Assembly (NCBI GenBank): GCA_028455995.1 | Contig: JABELC010000003.1 | Location: forward strand, 1,674,001-1,738,000 | Length of the DNA stretch: 64,000 nucleotides | From: Scleromitrula shiraiana | Lineage: Eukaryota > Ascomycota > Leotiomycetes > Helotiales > Sclerotiniaceae | Direction: 5' to 3' | Shown here: positions 1 through 10,481 of the stretch, piece after piece | How the letters are laid out: every line of letters starts with the position of its first letter | How positions within the stretch are numbered: position 1 is the stretch's first letter | The notes under the pieces: model-generated | Seen by the model: the letters and a program-made list of their open reading frames with translations, nothing else | Told to the model about the DNA's origin: nothing | Database searches by the model: none | Position numbers and translations under genes: made by a program

Positions 1-2639
1 TTAATCATTTACAAAACTTATTAAAGTGAAATTAGTATTAAATATAATAATTCAATATATATAATTTATTATAATAATAAATAAAAAGTTTTTTATTTAA
101 ATAGAATAATAATGTTTTATTGTTTGAAATTTAAAAATAAATAGATTTAATATAATAAAAGATCTTATAACCGATTTTATTAATAAAACTCAACAAATCA
201 AAAATTTAGAAAATAAAACAATACTTTTTAACAATAAAAATCGAGGAATTTTATAAAAAAAAAAGCTATATTTAAATAATCTAAAAAATATTAATATAAA
301 AAAGAAATAAAAGGATGAAAACAATATCAAATGAAAAACTTAAATTAAAATCAAAAATAGAATATTAAACAACAAATCCAACAATAAAGTTTTAAATTTA
401 AATAATAAAAAAAAGTTTGATAATTATAAAAATTTTAGAATAATAATAATAATATTATTTATAATGATTAAAAACTTTTTATAAGGCTTATTTAATAAAA
501 AATCAATTTTAAATATCATTATAAATATTTAATATAAATATATTTAAATTTATAATATTAATATTTTATATTATTATATATGGGATATATCAAAGTTTAT
601 TATATTTTAAAAGTTTATATTATATAAATTAAAGAAATTCAAATTATTATTAATAAACAAAATGATCTATTTTATAAAAATAAATAAAGTCATATTAAAA
701 TATTTTATAAAAAACAAATTTAAAATATTTTTTTTATATCAAAATACTTTATATTTTAATAAACTATTATTAAAATTGTTTTTAAGTATAATATAATAAA
801 AAAATGATAAATATATATAATATAGTTATATATGGGATAGCAAAGAAATTGCTTATTTTTAAATAGATTTAAATATATATATTGTTATTTAATTATAAAA
901 TAAAGCAATAATCTATTCAATATTTTTAATACTATTTCTAAATATCAGTGTTTATAAAAAATATATTAATATAAATATTTAATATAGGCGATTTAGGTAT
1001 TTTTCTGAAAAAAACATTAAAATAATCTAAAAAATAATAAAAAAACTATTTATCGAAGATTTAACTAGATATTTTAAAAATAAAAAAAAATGTATGAAAT
1101 ATATAAATTAATAAAATCATATCAAATATTATAAAAAATTATCGATTTAAAATTAACCAAAATCTTTAAACTTTTATATATTAATATTGTTAAAATCAAT
1201 TTAATCAATATTAATAAATATTAATATATTATTATTATTATTAATAAAGCATTTTGATTTAAATAGATTTATATTTATAAATATAAAAAAAGCATTAAAT
1301 TAACTTTACAAATTATTATAAAGTGATTTGAATTTTAATATAATTAAAAATCTATAAAATAGAGATTAAATAAAGACAAAAAATATAGTATAAATAAGCT
1401 AAATAAATTTATTAATAATATCGGTTTAATTATTAAATTTATTATATTATATACTCTAAATCAAAATAAAGTTTCAAAATGATTAATTCACACCTTACTT
1501 AAAAAAATGCGAGTAATTATAATTGATAAAGAAATATTTTTAATATTTTAGTCAAAGATATATTAAAATATAATTTACATTATAAATCAAATTATAATTA
1601 TCTTAATCAAAAAAATGACTTTATATAAAGTATTTATAAATTAAATTAATTTAAATTATAATAATAAATTTTTAATTATATATTTATATATATTAAATTA
1701 TAAAGTATATATGTATATTTCAAAAAAAAAGCGCGTTTTTAGTCAAAAATTTATTTTACATATTAAAATCAATATTCTAATAAATTTTAAAAATAATTAT
1801 ATATATCGCATATATATCTTAATATAAGTTAAAAAGAAAATTATATAAATTTCAAACATTCGATTGGATAAAAAAAGTTTGGTTATTGAACTAAACGATA
1901 ATATTATTATCGATCTTTAAAACAAAGAGGATAATAGCAATAATGTTTTAAAACTAATAAATAGTTTTTAATATATATAATCCAATAAATTTATTATTAA
2001 TATATTAAAAAAACTATTTAATATAAATAAATATACAAAAATTAAAAATAAAAAACTATTTAATTAAATATTCAATAATAATAATAATAACAATATTATT
2101 AACAAAATCCCATTTTTTATTTTATTTAAATTTAAAAAAAAACAGGATTAATTAATAAACTTAAAAAATAAAAAAAAAATATTATTAATTAATATTAATA
2201 AAATTACTCAATCCTTATATAATATATAAATAATATTCACTATATTTAATATAATATATTATAATAATAATAATAATTCTAAAACTTTAAAAAAAACATT
2301 AATAAATCTAAAAAAAGAATATTAAATTAAAATTATCAAATCAAAATACAAATTGTTATATAATAATAAAATATTTAAATTAATCAAAAAATTTGAAATA
2401 CTTGATATTATTAATAAATATAAGATTTTATAAAATAAACTTATTTTCAAACAAAAATACAATAAAGAAAAAAGAATTATTAAATACAAAGTTCGCTAAA
2501 TTATTTAAGAATATAAACAAAAATATAGAAAAAATTATAATTAAATATATATAAAAATATATAAAACAATCGTATAAAAAACCTTTATAATATTAATAAT
2601 AAAAAACGATTTTGAAATTAAACAAATAAATGTTATTAT

Positions 2640-3010
2640 AATATTTTTAAATAATGAACTCGATAAATTTATTTTTATTAAATTATTACTATATTAAATT
2701 AAAAATAAAATCATATTCAATATTATTAATAACGATATTTTATAGATATATATATTATTAAAGACTTTATATAAATTAAAATAATCTTTATAACTATAAT
2801 AAAATATATTACACATTAAATTTATTAATATAGAATTTAAGCCTTTTAATATTAATAATTATATATATTATAATTTTATTATAAAAATTATTATATATAT
2901 TTATATTAACAACTTTCTTATAATCAATAAATAATAGCTAATTAATTAGGTCAAATAAAACTTAATAAAAATATTTAAAATAAAAGATCTCGAATTTGCC
3001 ACCTATTTTT
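2640..3010 (+). pseudogene. Ty1/copia reverse transcriptase fossil
   Basis: Translation of the + strand, ignoring stops, gives an ELDKFIFIKL-like stretch at about 2655, a KTLYRLK string (copia: KALYGLKQ) at about 2760, and IIIYIYINNFLIINK at 2888-2932, which aligns with the catalytic Y-[IV]-D-D-[FIL] box. Both catalytic Asp codons read AAC (Asn), the G-to-A change RIP makes on this strand. It is followed by FKIKDLEFATYFL, matching the copia segment F.MKDLG.A.YFLG. The order and spacing are those of a copia polymerase, so identification is firm although every catalytic residue is gone. In-frame stops are frequent. Confidence 0.85.
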
Positions 3011-3420
3011 TAAATATTAGAATTATTAAAAACAAAGAAAAAAAAACTATTATTTTATATTAAAATATTTATATACAAAAAATATTGAAAAAATTCAGTT
3101 TTGATAATTATAAATCAGAATCTATACTAATAATATTAAAAATCATAAATCTAATAATATTAAATATTGAAATAGCAATATTAAAATTTATCATTAAATA
3201 TCAATCAAAAATAGAATCATTCAGATTTCTTTATATTTAGGTCAATATTTCATTTATAATCAAAATTTTATATAGATTCTTAACTAATCCAGCGGTCATT
3301 TATATATTAGCTTATGATAAAGTTTATTAATATATATCCAAAATAATCAATTATATTATAGTCTATAACAAAATAATTAATAAATATATTAAAAACTATA
3401 GCGACTTAGATTATATTATC

Positions 3421-3527
3421 AGAGGGTCAACAACTTTACCACTGAACCACAAAAGCGTGGAGTGTTCCATATTGAATATATGGAACAGTTGTTGTACTAT
3501 ATAAACCCTGTCACTCTGTGACATATA
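3421..3527 (+). repeat. Island of normal base composition, possible start of copia 3' LTR
   Basis: About 105 bp of normal composition sit inside AT-collapsed DNA. The island contains TGTTCCATAT...ATATGGAACA (3463-3486, a 10-bp inverted repeat), a TATA-like ACTATATAAACC at 3497, and a second small hairpin GTCAC/GTGAC near 3510-3521. The purine-rich AAAAGCGTGGAG lies immediately before the TGTTCC. A purine tract followed by TG and a terminal palindrome is how the 3' LTR of a copia element starts, so 3463 may be the LTR edge. The reverse strand also reads GTGGTTCAGTGGTA, like a tRNA D-arm/A box, but no full tRNA folds. Why it escaped RIP is unexplained. Confidence 0.5.
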
Positions 3528-4284
3528 TTAATGATATTATAATTAAAAAAAGCATTTTTGGATATATTTATTTTATATATAGAGAAATTATTTTAATACA
3601 ATTTAAAAAATAAATTATTATTATATTTTCTTTAATTAAATTAAAATATTATAATTTAACTAAAACATTAATAAAAGTTTTATAAATATAATAATTTCTA
3701 ATTAAAATTAAATATAATAATAATAATATTATATACATCATATTTTATAATAATAATTAAAAAAATCTAATATTCATAAAGAATCCAAAAATCCATTAAT
3801 ATATAAAATATATAACTATAAAATATTACTTTATTAAAAAACAAATTATATAAAAGTATATCGATCTTTAATTTATCTTAATTAAAAAAATAATGATAAA
3901 TAATTTAATTAAATTATCAATACTAATTAAATATTAACATTTTATTAAAATGCTTTATATAAAGATACTTAAATTGTAGAATATAATAAAATAAATATAT
4001 ATATATAACATAAAATAAAAAGTGATCAAATTAATATAGATAATCAATATATTGATAAAAAAATATATTAGAATAATTACTAAATAAAAATCATTCTACA
4101 TTAAAACTAATATAATTATATAATCAATAGTTGATATATATCTCCTTTTATAAGATCAAGACTTTAACTAATCAGTTAACAATATAATGATATATCAACC
4201 CATAATGCTCTTCTTCATATCTGACCTTTTATAGTATATTAGCTAAATTAAGAAATAATAAAGCATATCAATTATTAATATATA

Positions 4285-4380
4285 TTAATTTTATATGCAA
4301 ATTTAATTTTATATACAAATATAATTTTATATACAAATATAATTTTATATACAAATATAATTTTATATACAAATATAAAT
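4285..4380. repeat. 18-bp AT-rich tandem repeat
   Basis: About five copies of an 18-bp unit of the form ATAATTTTATATACAAAT run head to tail, with one diverged copy at the left end. It lies in the AT-rich flank of the copia remnant; no function is implied. Confidence 0.85.
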
Positions 4381-4449
4381 AAAAATGCATTAATTTTATA
4401 TATAAACATCATATTAATTTGATTTTATATAATTACCCAAAATAAACCT

Positions 4450-4533
4450 AAAAATCTAGATTGAATTTGTATTAGTAAATGATCACTCCCCAAAAATCTA
4501 AATTGAATTTGTATTAGTAAATAATCACTCTCT
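4450..4533. repeat. 42-bp direct duplication
   Basis: Two adjacent copies of a 42-bp unit beginning AAAAATCTAGATTGAATTTG (4450-4491 and 4492-4533) differ at only a few positions, all transitions (for example G/A in the unit start and in TGATCACT versus TAATCACT). They mark the transition from RIP-collapsed to normal sequence. Confidence 0.85.
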
Positions 4534-5211
4534 AAAAATCAACTTATAATGCAATTGAAATTTCAATTATAATATAAAAATTTCCTTTTTTAAATAGTAT
4601 TCAAGAAATCCCTGAATAGGTGATACCGTAGGGATCATCTATACAACCGATATCAAATTGGAGATAATGTATCTCATCAACCGAATTTTGAATATTTAGA
4701 ACTCAAAGGAAGCCTTCGTACATTAAGATACCAATAATATATGATTGTTTTTGGAATTTGCGAGCCAGGTTGGGGTGGCAAAGAAGACGCAGACCAGAGC
4801 CTCAATGCCCAGGAATACAAGGATGAGTCGCCTAACACCAGAACCGCCCCTTAAAACTTTTTAGGCTGATATTATCTAATCGTGTACGATATATAAATCT
4901 GTTTTGATCCAGGTGAAGTGGCAGGTCAAGATTATCATCTCAATACTTTTTCACAATCCTTATTGACGACGCCGTAAATACGCAGCTGCTGAACAGCAGC
5001 CAAAGTTTCAGTGATCGGCGTCGTCAGGCTAAAGAATAAATAGGCCAATCGCCTTCCTTCCCTTGAACCATCCGAATTCATGTTCGCACATATACATATC
5101 ACTTGGCAAAGTTATGAAAGCTGACTGCATAGGATCTTCGTTATAAGATCCGTGGTTTTTCTTTTCACTTCTCCGTATCAAGTTGCTAAGTCCTCATTTA
5201 TTAACTTTCAA

Positions 5212-5990
5212 ATGAATACAGATCAAAATTCTCCAGAATTACCAATCCAACTACAACCGCTTCTTGCTGAAAACAGTTCCACTTCACGTCAATGCGATGC
5301 ACCGGATTCTTCCTGTGATCAGTTACCCCTTAGTAATGACAACAAGTCGACCGTCATTAGTACCGGGGGAATTGGTTGGCAGACCCCGCTCGTGATGGGA
5401 GGTTCCTTCTTACTTGGTGAGTCTAACAGGTGGTCTCATCGATCTTCGACAGCGATACTGACCTCAATTTCAGCATCAATGATTGCAGTGATCCATAGGA
5501 TATTTCTTTACTACCTCAATGGCAAGCCTGCAGATGGTCAAGATCAGATTGCACCCCAAACCGTGCGTAGCCCCTTGAGTACACGCATTGTGACCATGCT
5601 AATGTCACCTTCGTCCAGTATGTTTCGACTGCTTCTAACGTACTAGCCGGTTTGTTTGGCTTAAGCTTAAATCTTATTCTTGGGGTCGTATTTTGTCAAT
5701 ATTTGTGGTATATTCTACGGGCCGCTCCATTGAAAGTATTTCTATCCAATCTAATACTATCATATCTAACTCTCAATTCTCTCTTCCTAAGCCCCATCCC
5801 ATACCATCCCATGCTAGCTACTCCTATCCCAGCCTAACACAACCCTAAACCCCTCCACCAAACTTCGTCCTCAACCACTCCGAAAACCTCCTCCAATTCT
5901 TATCCCCTCATCATCAGTATCCCCCCAGCACCACTTTTCTCTCCCCCAATCCCTTCAATCCCTTCAATCCTGCTATACGAGCATCAAGTC
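5212..5990 (+). pseudogene. Decayed multi-span membrane protein gene (fungal-specific family)
   Basis: Three exons join in frame: 5212-5416, 5474-5562 and 5619-5735, with introns of 57 and 56 nt carrying CTGAC and GCTAATG branch sites. The start is the ATG of MNTDQNSPELPIQL. The product has a hydrophilic N-terminus, a segment GWQTPLVMGGSFLLA entering a first membrane span, the loop NGKPADGQ, then a strongly hydrophobic span ending in FCQYLWYILRAAPLK. This layout resembles large fungal membrane proteins often labelled formylmethionine deformylase-like (from memory, moderate trust). After 5735 a GTATTT donor follows and a compatible frame (NFVLNHSENLLQFL) reappears near 5865, but the expected third span is missing and the frame stops near 6030. 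Probably a truncated pseudogene. Confidence 0.5.
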
Positions 5991-6048
5991 TCGACAATCT
6001 CCTTTTATTTTACTGTCTGCGAGGGTGTTGAGGGTGAAGAGTGCGGTG

Positions 6049-6116
6049 ATGATGAGGAGGAGGAGGAGGAGGAGGAGGAGGAATGGAGGGAGGGAGGGAG
6101 GGAGGGAGGGAGAGAT
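6049..6116. repeat. Purine-rich GAG/GGGA microsatellite
   Basis: Uninterrupted (GAG)n followed by (GGGA)n tracts. They abut the point where the decayed membrane-protein gene loses its frame, so slippage here may have contributed to its loss. Confidence 0.8.
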
Positions 6117-6444
6117 CAGACGCACAGTTATTTTGGTTTTGGGGATGGGTGTCTTGTGGATGAATTTGGATGTTCATTTATATTGTTGGAGTCGAATGGA
6201 GGAATGAGAAAGGAGGTTTGATATCTTAGAAAGTAGATCTTTGATCGTATGGTTGGTTATAGAGCGTAAGGGAGGATGTGATAGAGATTCTGGGTTTGAC
6301 TTCTCGATTGTATCTAAAAGGTTGGGAAGAGGAGATGCAGGAGAAGGAATGGGGAAACATGCTCTCATTATATGGTATGGACTCTCCTCTCTGAGCTGTA
6401 AAAATGACGAGCAGTTGAGGCATTGTTAGCAGCAGTTATTGAGG

Positions 6445-6750
6445 ATACTCAATGGATCTTTGTAGGAACTATTTGTGGACTGGAGATAGATTTTCCCTGG
6501 AACCAGGTTAGAAACTATCTGGAAATTCCGAATAGATGTTCCCTTGAACCTACATAGAAACTATTTGTAGATTTGAGATCGGTGACCCCTCTTGCCTACA
6601 ATTATCCAGTTATTCAAGCATGGCTCATGCTATCAAGCATACTCAATGAATCTTTGTAGAAACTATTTGTAGATTCGGAATAGGTGTTCCCTTGAACCAG
6701 CATAGAAACTATTTGTATATTAGAGATAGCGGCTCCCTCTTGCCTAGGAC
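6445..6750. repeat. Imperfect direct repeats, about 194 bp apart
   Basis: The string ATACTCAATGGATCTTTGTA at 6445 recurs at 6639 with few changes, and a core AGAAACTATTTGTAGA recurs at about 6556, 6658 and 6704, followed in two copies by a shared CCCTCTTGCCTA. The interval is therefore a partly tandem, diverged duplication. No coding frame runs through it. Confidence 0.75.
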
Positions 6751-7043
6751 CACTAACCTATTCACTCATAGTTCATCCACGAAGCAACATATCGACGTGC
6801 TTCAATTGATAACTCGTAAAGCTGAGCATTAGATATCTATTCATGTTGTAGGTTTATATATAGAGATAGTCCGCTGCTTGACACAAACAGATATTATCGA
6901 TATTATCCATATCCTCCCATAAAAATAGAGAAGATAATGAATATACACCGTACTTATATCTATTGAGCTCTACCACAGGAACACCATGATGCATTGAATT
7001 ATACCAATTTACAATAGCGATACAAATCAACCGTCTATTCAAA

Positions 7044-7096
7044 TCATCCTATCCTATCCTATCCTATCCTATCCTATCCTATCCTATCCTATCCCA
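7044..7096. repeat. ATCCT pentanucleotide microsatellite
   Basis: About ten head-to-tail copies of ATCCT. The surrounding 6.75-8.69 kb holds no open frame that I can support as coding. Confidence 0.9.
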
Positions 7097-8694
7097 TCAA
7101 ACCAAAACAGATCTATAATCTCAACCCCCCAAACCAACCTATCACCTCCACTAGAGTCGATAGAAACCAAAACATCCGAGTCATACATAACACTCAACGT
7201 TGTATGAAGCTATCACGAGAAACCAGAAATCCCCAAATTCCAAAAATTTGCTTTCTTCTCCGCTGTCCCTCTACCTCGCACACGTGGTAAAATCAACAAT
7301 CAGCTTACATTACCGTCTAGTGAAACAAGTCTGGTAGACTACATAGCCAGACTCGCGCTCAGTTATCTGTTCGCTCGATCGGGCAGCCGTATGCGGCTTC
7401 TTCCGGTTCGAATAGCATGAATAGCATGACGAGCATGACGGGTCGATTCATCGATCGCTATGCTCATCAGGCGGAAAGGAGATTCGGGGCTAGCACTAGT
7501 GACTGATTGTTTGTGGGCTTATTTATTATAATATCCTTGGAATTGTACGGTAGTGGTGGGTAGTTGATTAACTACTATTTACAGAGTAGTCAGATATAGT
7601 TGATGATTTATTATTTATGGAAGAAATGTGGAGGGGAAAGAATATAATTAGGATGATGGAAGATATGTTTAATTCATGATAGTATTCCTTATACTCTTAT
7701 TCTTTGAATATTCTTTGAATCTTGTTTGTAGTTTGTAGTTATTTGTAGGTTGATGTATATTTTATATAATCGATAAAATAGGATGAGGGGGATTGGAATA
7801 TTTTGAAGTGATTTGAGATAGGATATGATAGGATAGAATAGGAGGGAAGAAAAATTCTAGATGTTGAATGGACGTAGTAGAATTTATACGGAAGGAAGTG
7901 AGGGAGACGGGAAAGGTGGGACGGGATGGATGAAGACGGAGGAAGGGATGGTTAGATTGGTGATTGTAGGTATGGCGAGGATAGAAGGGTATGAGGATGA
8001 GGGGTGAGTGTATTCATTAGGTTTGCTGTGCTTGATGTTGGATGTTTTGTTGGTTGGTTGGTTGGTAGGTTTGGAAGGAGATGGGAAGGGAAGGGAAGAT
8101 AAGATATATAGTGGTTATTGCAGGATGTTTTGTTGAGCACGTTGTATTTCGTGATAGAAGACGAAACGGTGAATTGAGGATATAATTATTGTTTGTGTTG
8201 TTTGCTTGAGATATTCCATAGAGTATATTATAAATGCATGACCCAATCAAGAGAGCAATATGAAATTGTCGATCCGATACAGAGTATAACTTCGGAGGTC
8301 CCAACATCTCCAAAACAGTATCAGAGTATGAGTTACAGCATAAATCAGAGCATACAGAATAGTAATAAGTACTCAATTAGTGTTATTTGGGTATCAAATT
8401 GAGGTATTGATGATGTTGATCAACTTTTCTCGTAAAGATCATGGGATGTTAGCCATGCATCAACGAACGAACAAACAAACAAACAAGCAAATGTAGTGTG
8501 AGGTAACCAATTCGAGTCCAGCATGAGTAACACGGAACGCCTTACCCCATAAACGCCACTTCCCCTCCCACCTCGGGGTACATATTTGCAATCCAAACAT
8601 ACAAAAGATACAAAACGTAACTTTTTCAACTTTCTGTAGCCCTTTCCCTCCTCTTTCTCCCAAATCAATCATTTATTATACCATTTATATCATT

Positions 8695-9244
8695 TCATTC
8701 CCCCTCCCCCACCAAATCCCCCCTCATCTTCTCCTGTTGATCGCTCCTTGCCTTCTCCGCATTACTAGTCATCGCCTGCATGAATTCCTCCTGGTCCACA
8801 CTGCCCAATACCTCTTTGATAATCTCCACGATATACCACTGGTCGTCTTCTTCCGGGATGCGAAATTCCATCTCTTCAATGATTGTGTTGAGATTTTCCA
8901 GATTCGTGGGTCGATGGTTTAGTATCATGAGGATTTCAGCTTTGGTTAGGTTGTAGGGTCGAAGGCGCTCGAGGAGGGTGGATATGGTTGTGGAGTTATA
9001 GGGACATTTCTTTTCGGAAAAGGGTGAGGGAGCCTCTTGGAGATATTGAAGTAACTGGATTTGTTGTGTTAATCATTTGCATGGAGGGTAGATTATAAGT
9101 AATGCGTATACTAACCTCTTTCATAACATTATCGAGATTTCCTGGTCTTCTTCCTCCCTTTCGAGGTTTGGATTGGATATCTTTTAAATGTTGGTATACT
9201 TCGTAATTTGTCAGAGTAGCTGACTGTGCTTCTAATATCTTCAT
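8695..9244 (-). CDS. RPC17: RNA polymerase III subunit RPC17/RPC9
   Basis: Two exons on the minus strand (9244-9116 and 9054-8695) join in phase across a 61-nt intron to give 162 residues. The N-terminus MKILEAQSATLTNYEV is the hallmark of the Rpb4/RPC9 family, where a conserved LSNYEV-type motif opens the HRDC-like fold; the C-terminal half (LRPYNLTKAEILMILNHRPT, then an acidic stretch EEMEFRIPEEDD) fits the same family. Known role: with Rpc25 it forms the Pol III stalk that helps initiation on tRNA and 5S genes in the nucleus. The gene is divergent from the PRPP synthetase gene across about 1.2 kb. Length agrees with yeast Rpc17 (about 160 residues). Confidence 0.9.
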
Positions 9245-10481
9245 GATATATTTGAGGTCAAGGTAGAATGTATATTATATGCTTCAAATCGTGTATCCTA
9301 TGATTGTAATAATACCATGGATTGATTCAAGATAATAATTTGTTCAGCCTCGAGGAAGAAATAATTTGAGGTTAAACGATGAGTCATCAATATGCAGAGC
9401 ATTTTCAGTCAGCCTTGTGGCGGGGTCAAATGGGAGCTTTAATTTTTTAATTTTTTTCATATTTTTTTTTCATCTAACTAATAATTAACTAAATTGATTT
9501 AGGCTAAGCACGTCACCAGATCTCTTTACTACGTCAAAAATAATGCCTCAAGTGAACATTCGTCATTTTTATTATAAACCTCGAGTTACAATACAAGAAG
9601 AGAACTTAATACAAGAATATAACTTACAAGAAGAGAATTTACAAGAAGAGAACTCATCAGACACTTATTATTATTATTATTATTACCACACACTTACCTG
9701 ACATTTACCAGACACTTTTCACTTTTTTGATTCATCTTTGAATGAGTCCTTTGATGAGTCCTTTTATTATATAATCCATTCAAATCTACACCTTGTTTGA
9801 TACATTTTTGATACATCTATCTTCTTAACCTTTTCGTCCGTTTCAAACGTTCCAAACAGTAAGAAGAGACATAGTTCTAGAGAGAGTTATAAAGAAAATA
9901 CCTCATATTCAATTGCTTACTGGATTACTGGACTACTGCATTACTTCATTACTGCATTACTGGATAACTGGATAATAATAATTCTCTACACACCAACTTC
10001 TTTTACTCAGATATTCAATTTTTTTTTGGTTACATTGCTCTAAAGCTCTACCTAGGTAAAGTTGCACCTCATTATTATCATCAATCGCCGATTCGTCAAT
10101 TCGTCAATTCATCAATTCATCAATTCATTAATTCGTCAATTCATTAATTCGTCAATTCGGGCCAATTCTTGTATATTTATTTCCAAGCCGACACCTGCCA
10201 CCTACCACCTGGGGACAAACCCAACCAGAACCCCCTCCTCCCCAAACCCTCACTCACCGCCTAAAATCTGCCTAGTTTTTGGCACGGCTGCAAGAGAAAA
10301 AAAAAAAAAACTTCCCCAAATCTTCTCAAAATATTTCCCGCACTGCACCGCATTTCAACCCACCTTACCTTCTACCTCCCACTTCATCCAAACGGAACAA
10401 TTATCTTTTCATCAAATTTGCGATATAATATATACAATAATTTATATCTTCACAACTTCTAATTCAACGATACCAGATAAT
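9245..10481. promoter_or_regulatory. Shared divergent promoter region RPC17/PRS5
   Basis: About 1.2 kb separates the two divergent start codons. It holds short simple repeats (ATTATT near 9668, ACTGGATTACTGG-like repeats at 9918-9975, an 8-bp ATTCGTCA-type repeat at 10085-10160) and a poly-A tract near 10298. An open frame runs through much of the right part in phase with PRS5, but it is low-complexity and looks like 5' UTR. No specific factor site is claimed. Confidence 0.5.

Larger units (their letters stand above)
1..4560 (+). mobile_element. RIP-degraded Ty1/copia retrotransposon remnant (AT-rich block)
   Basis: The block is almost entirely A+T, has no usable open frame, and is dominated by TpA steps, as expected after RIP, which turns C:G into T:A in duplicated DNA. 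Reading through the stops on the + strand recovers copia-type polymerase: a reverse transcriptase segment (about 2640-3010) and a following segment (about 3110-3420) like the region leading into RNase H. The left end lies outside the window; the right end fades between about 4450 and 4620, where composition returns to normal. No protein can be made from it. The family call rests on motif order (ELD..IFIKL, then ALYGLKQ-like, then YIDD-like); exact limits and LTRs are uncertain. Confidence 0.85.

Noticed and set aside
3430..3455. tRNA gene suggested by GTGGTTCAGTGGTA on the minus strand
   Set aside because: Only an A-box-like string; no anticodon arm, T-arm or acceptor stem can be formed around it.
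8480..8540. tRNA-like T-arm (ATTCGAGTCC)
   Set aside because: No A box at the right distance and no acceptor stem.
10062..10481. N-terminal extension of PRS5 by 140 residues
   Set aside because: Low-complexity, repeat-driven frame with no similarity to PRPP synthetases; MVRNIVVLGGNSHP is the family's normal start.
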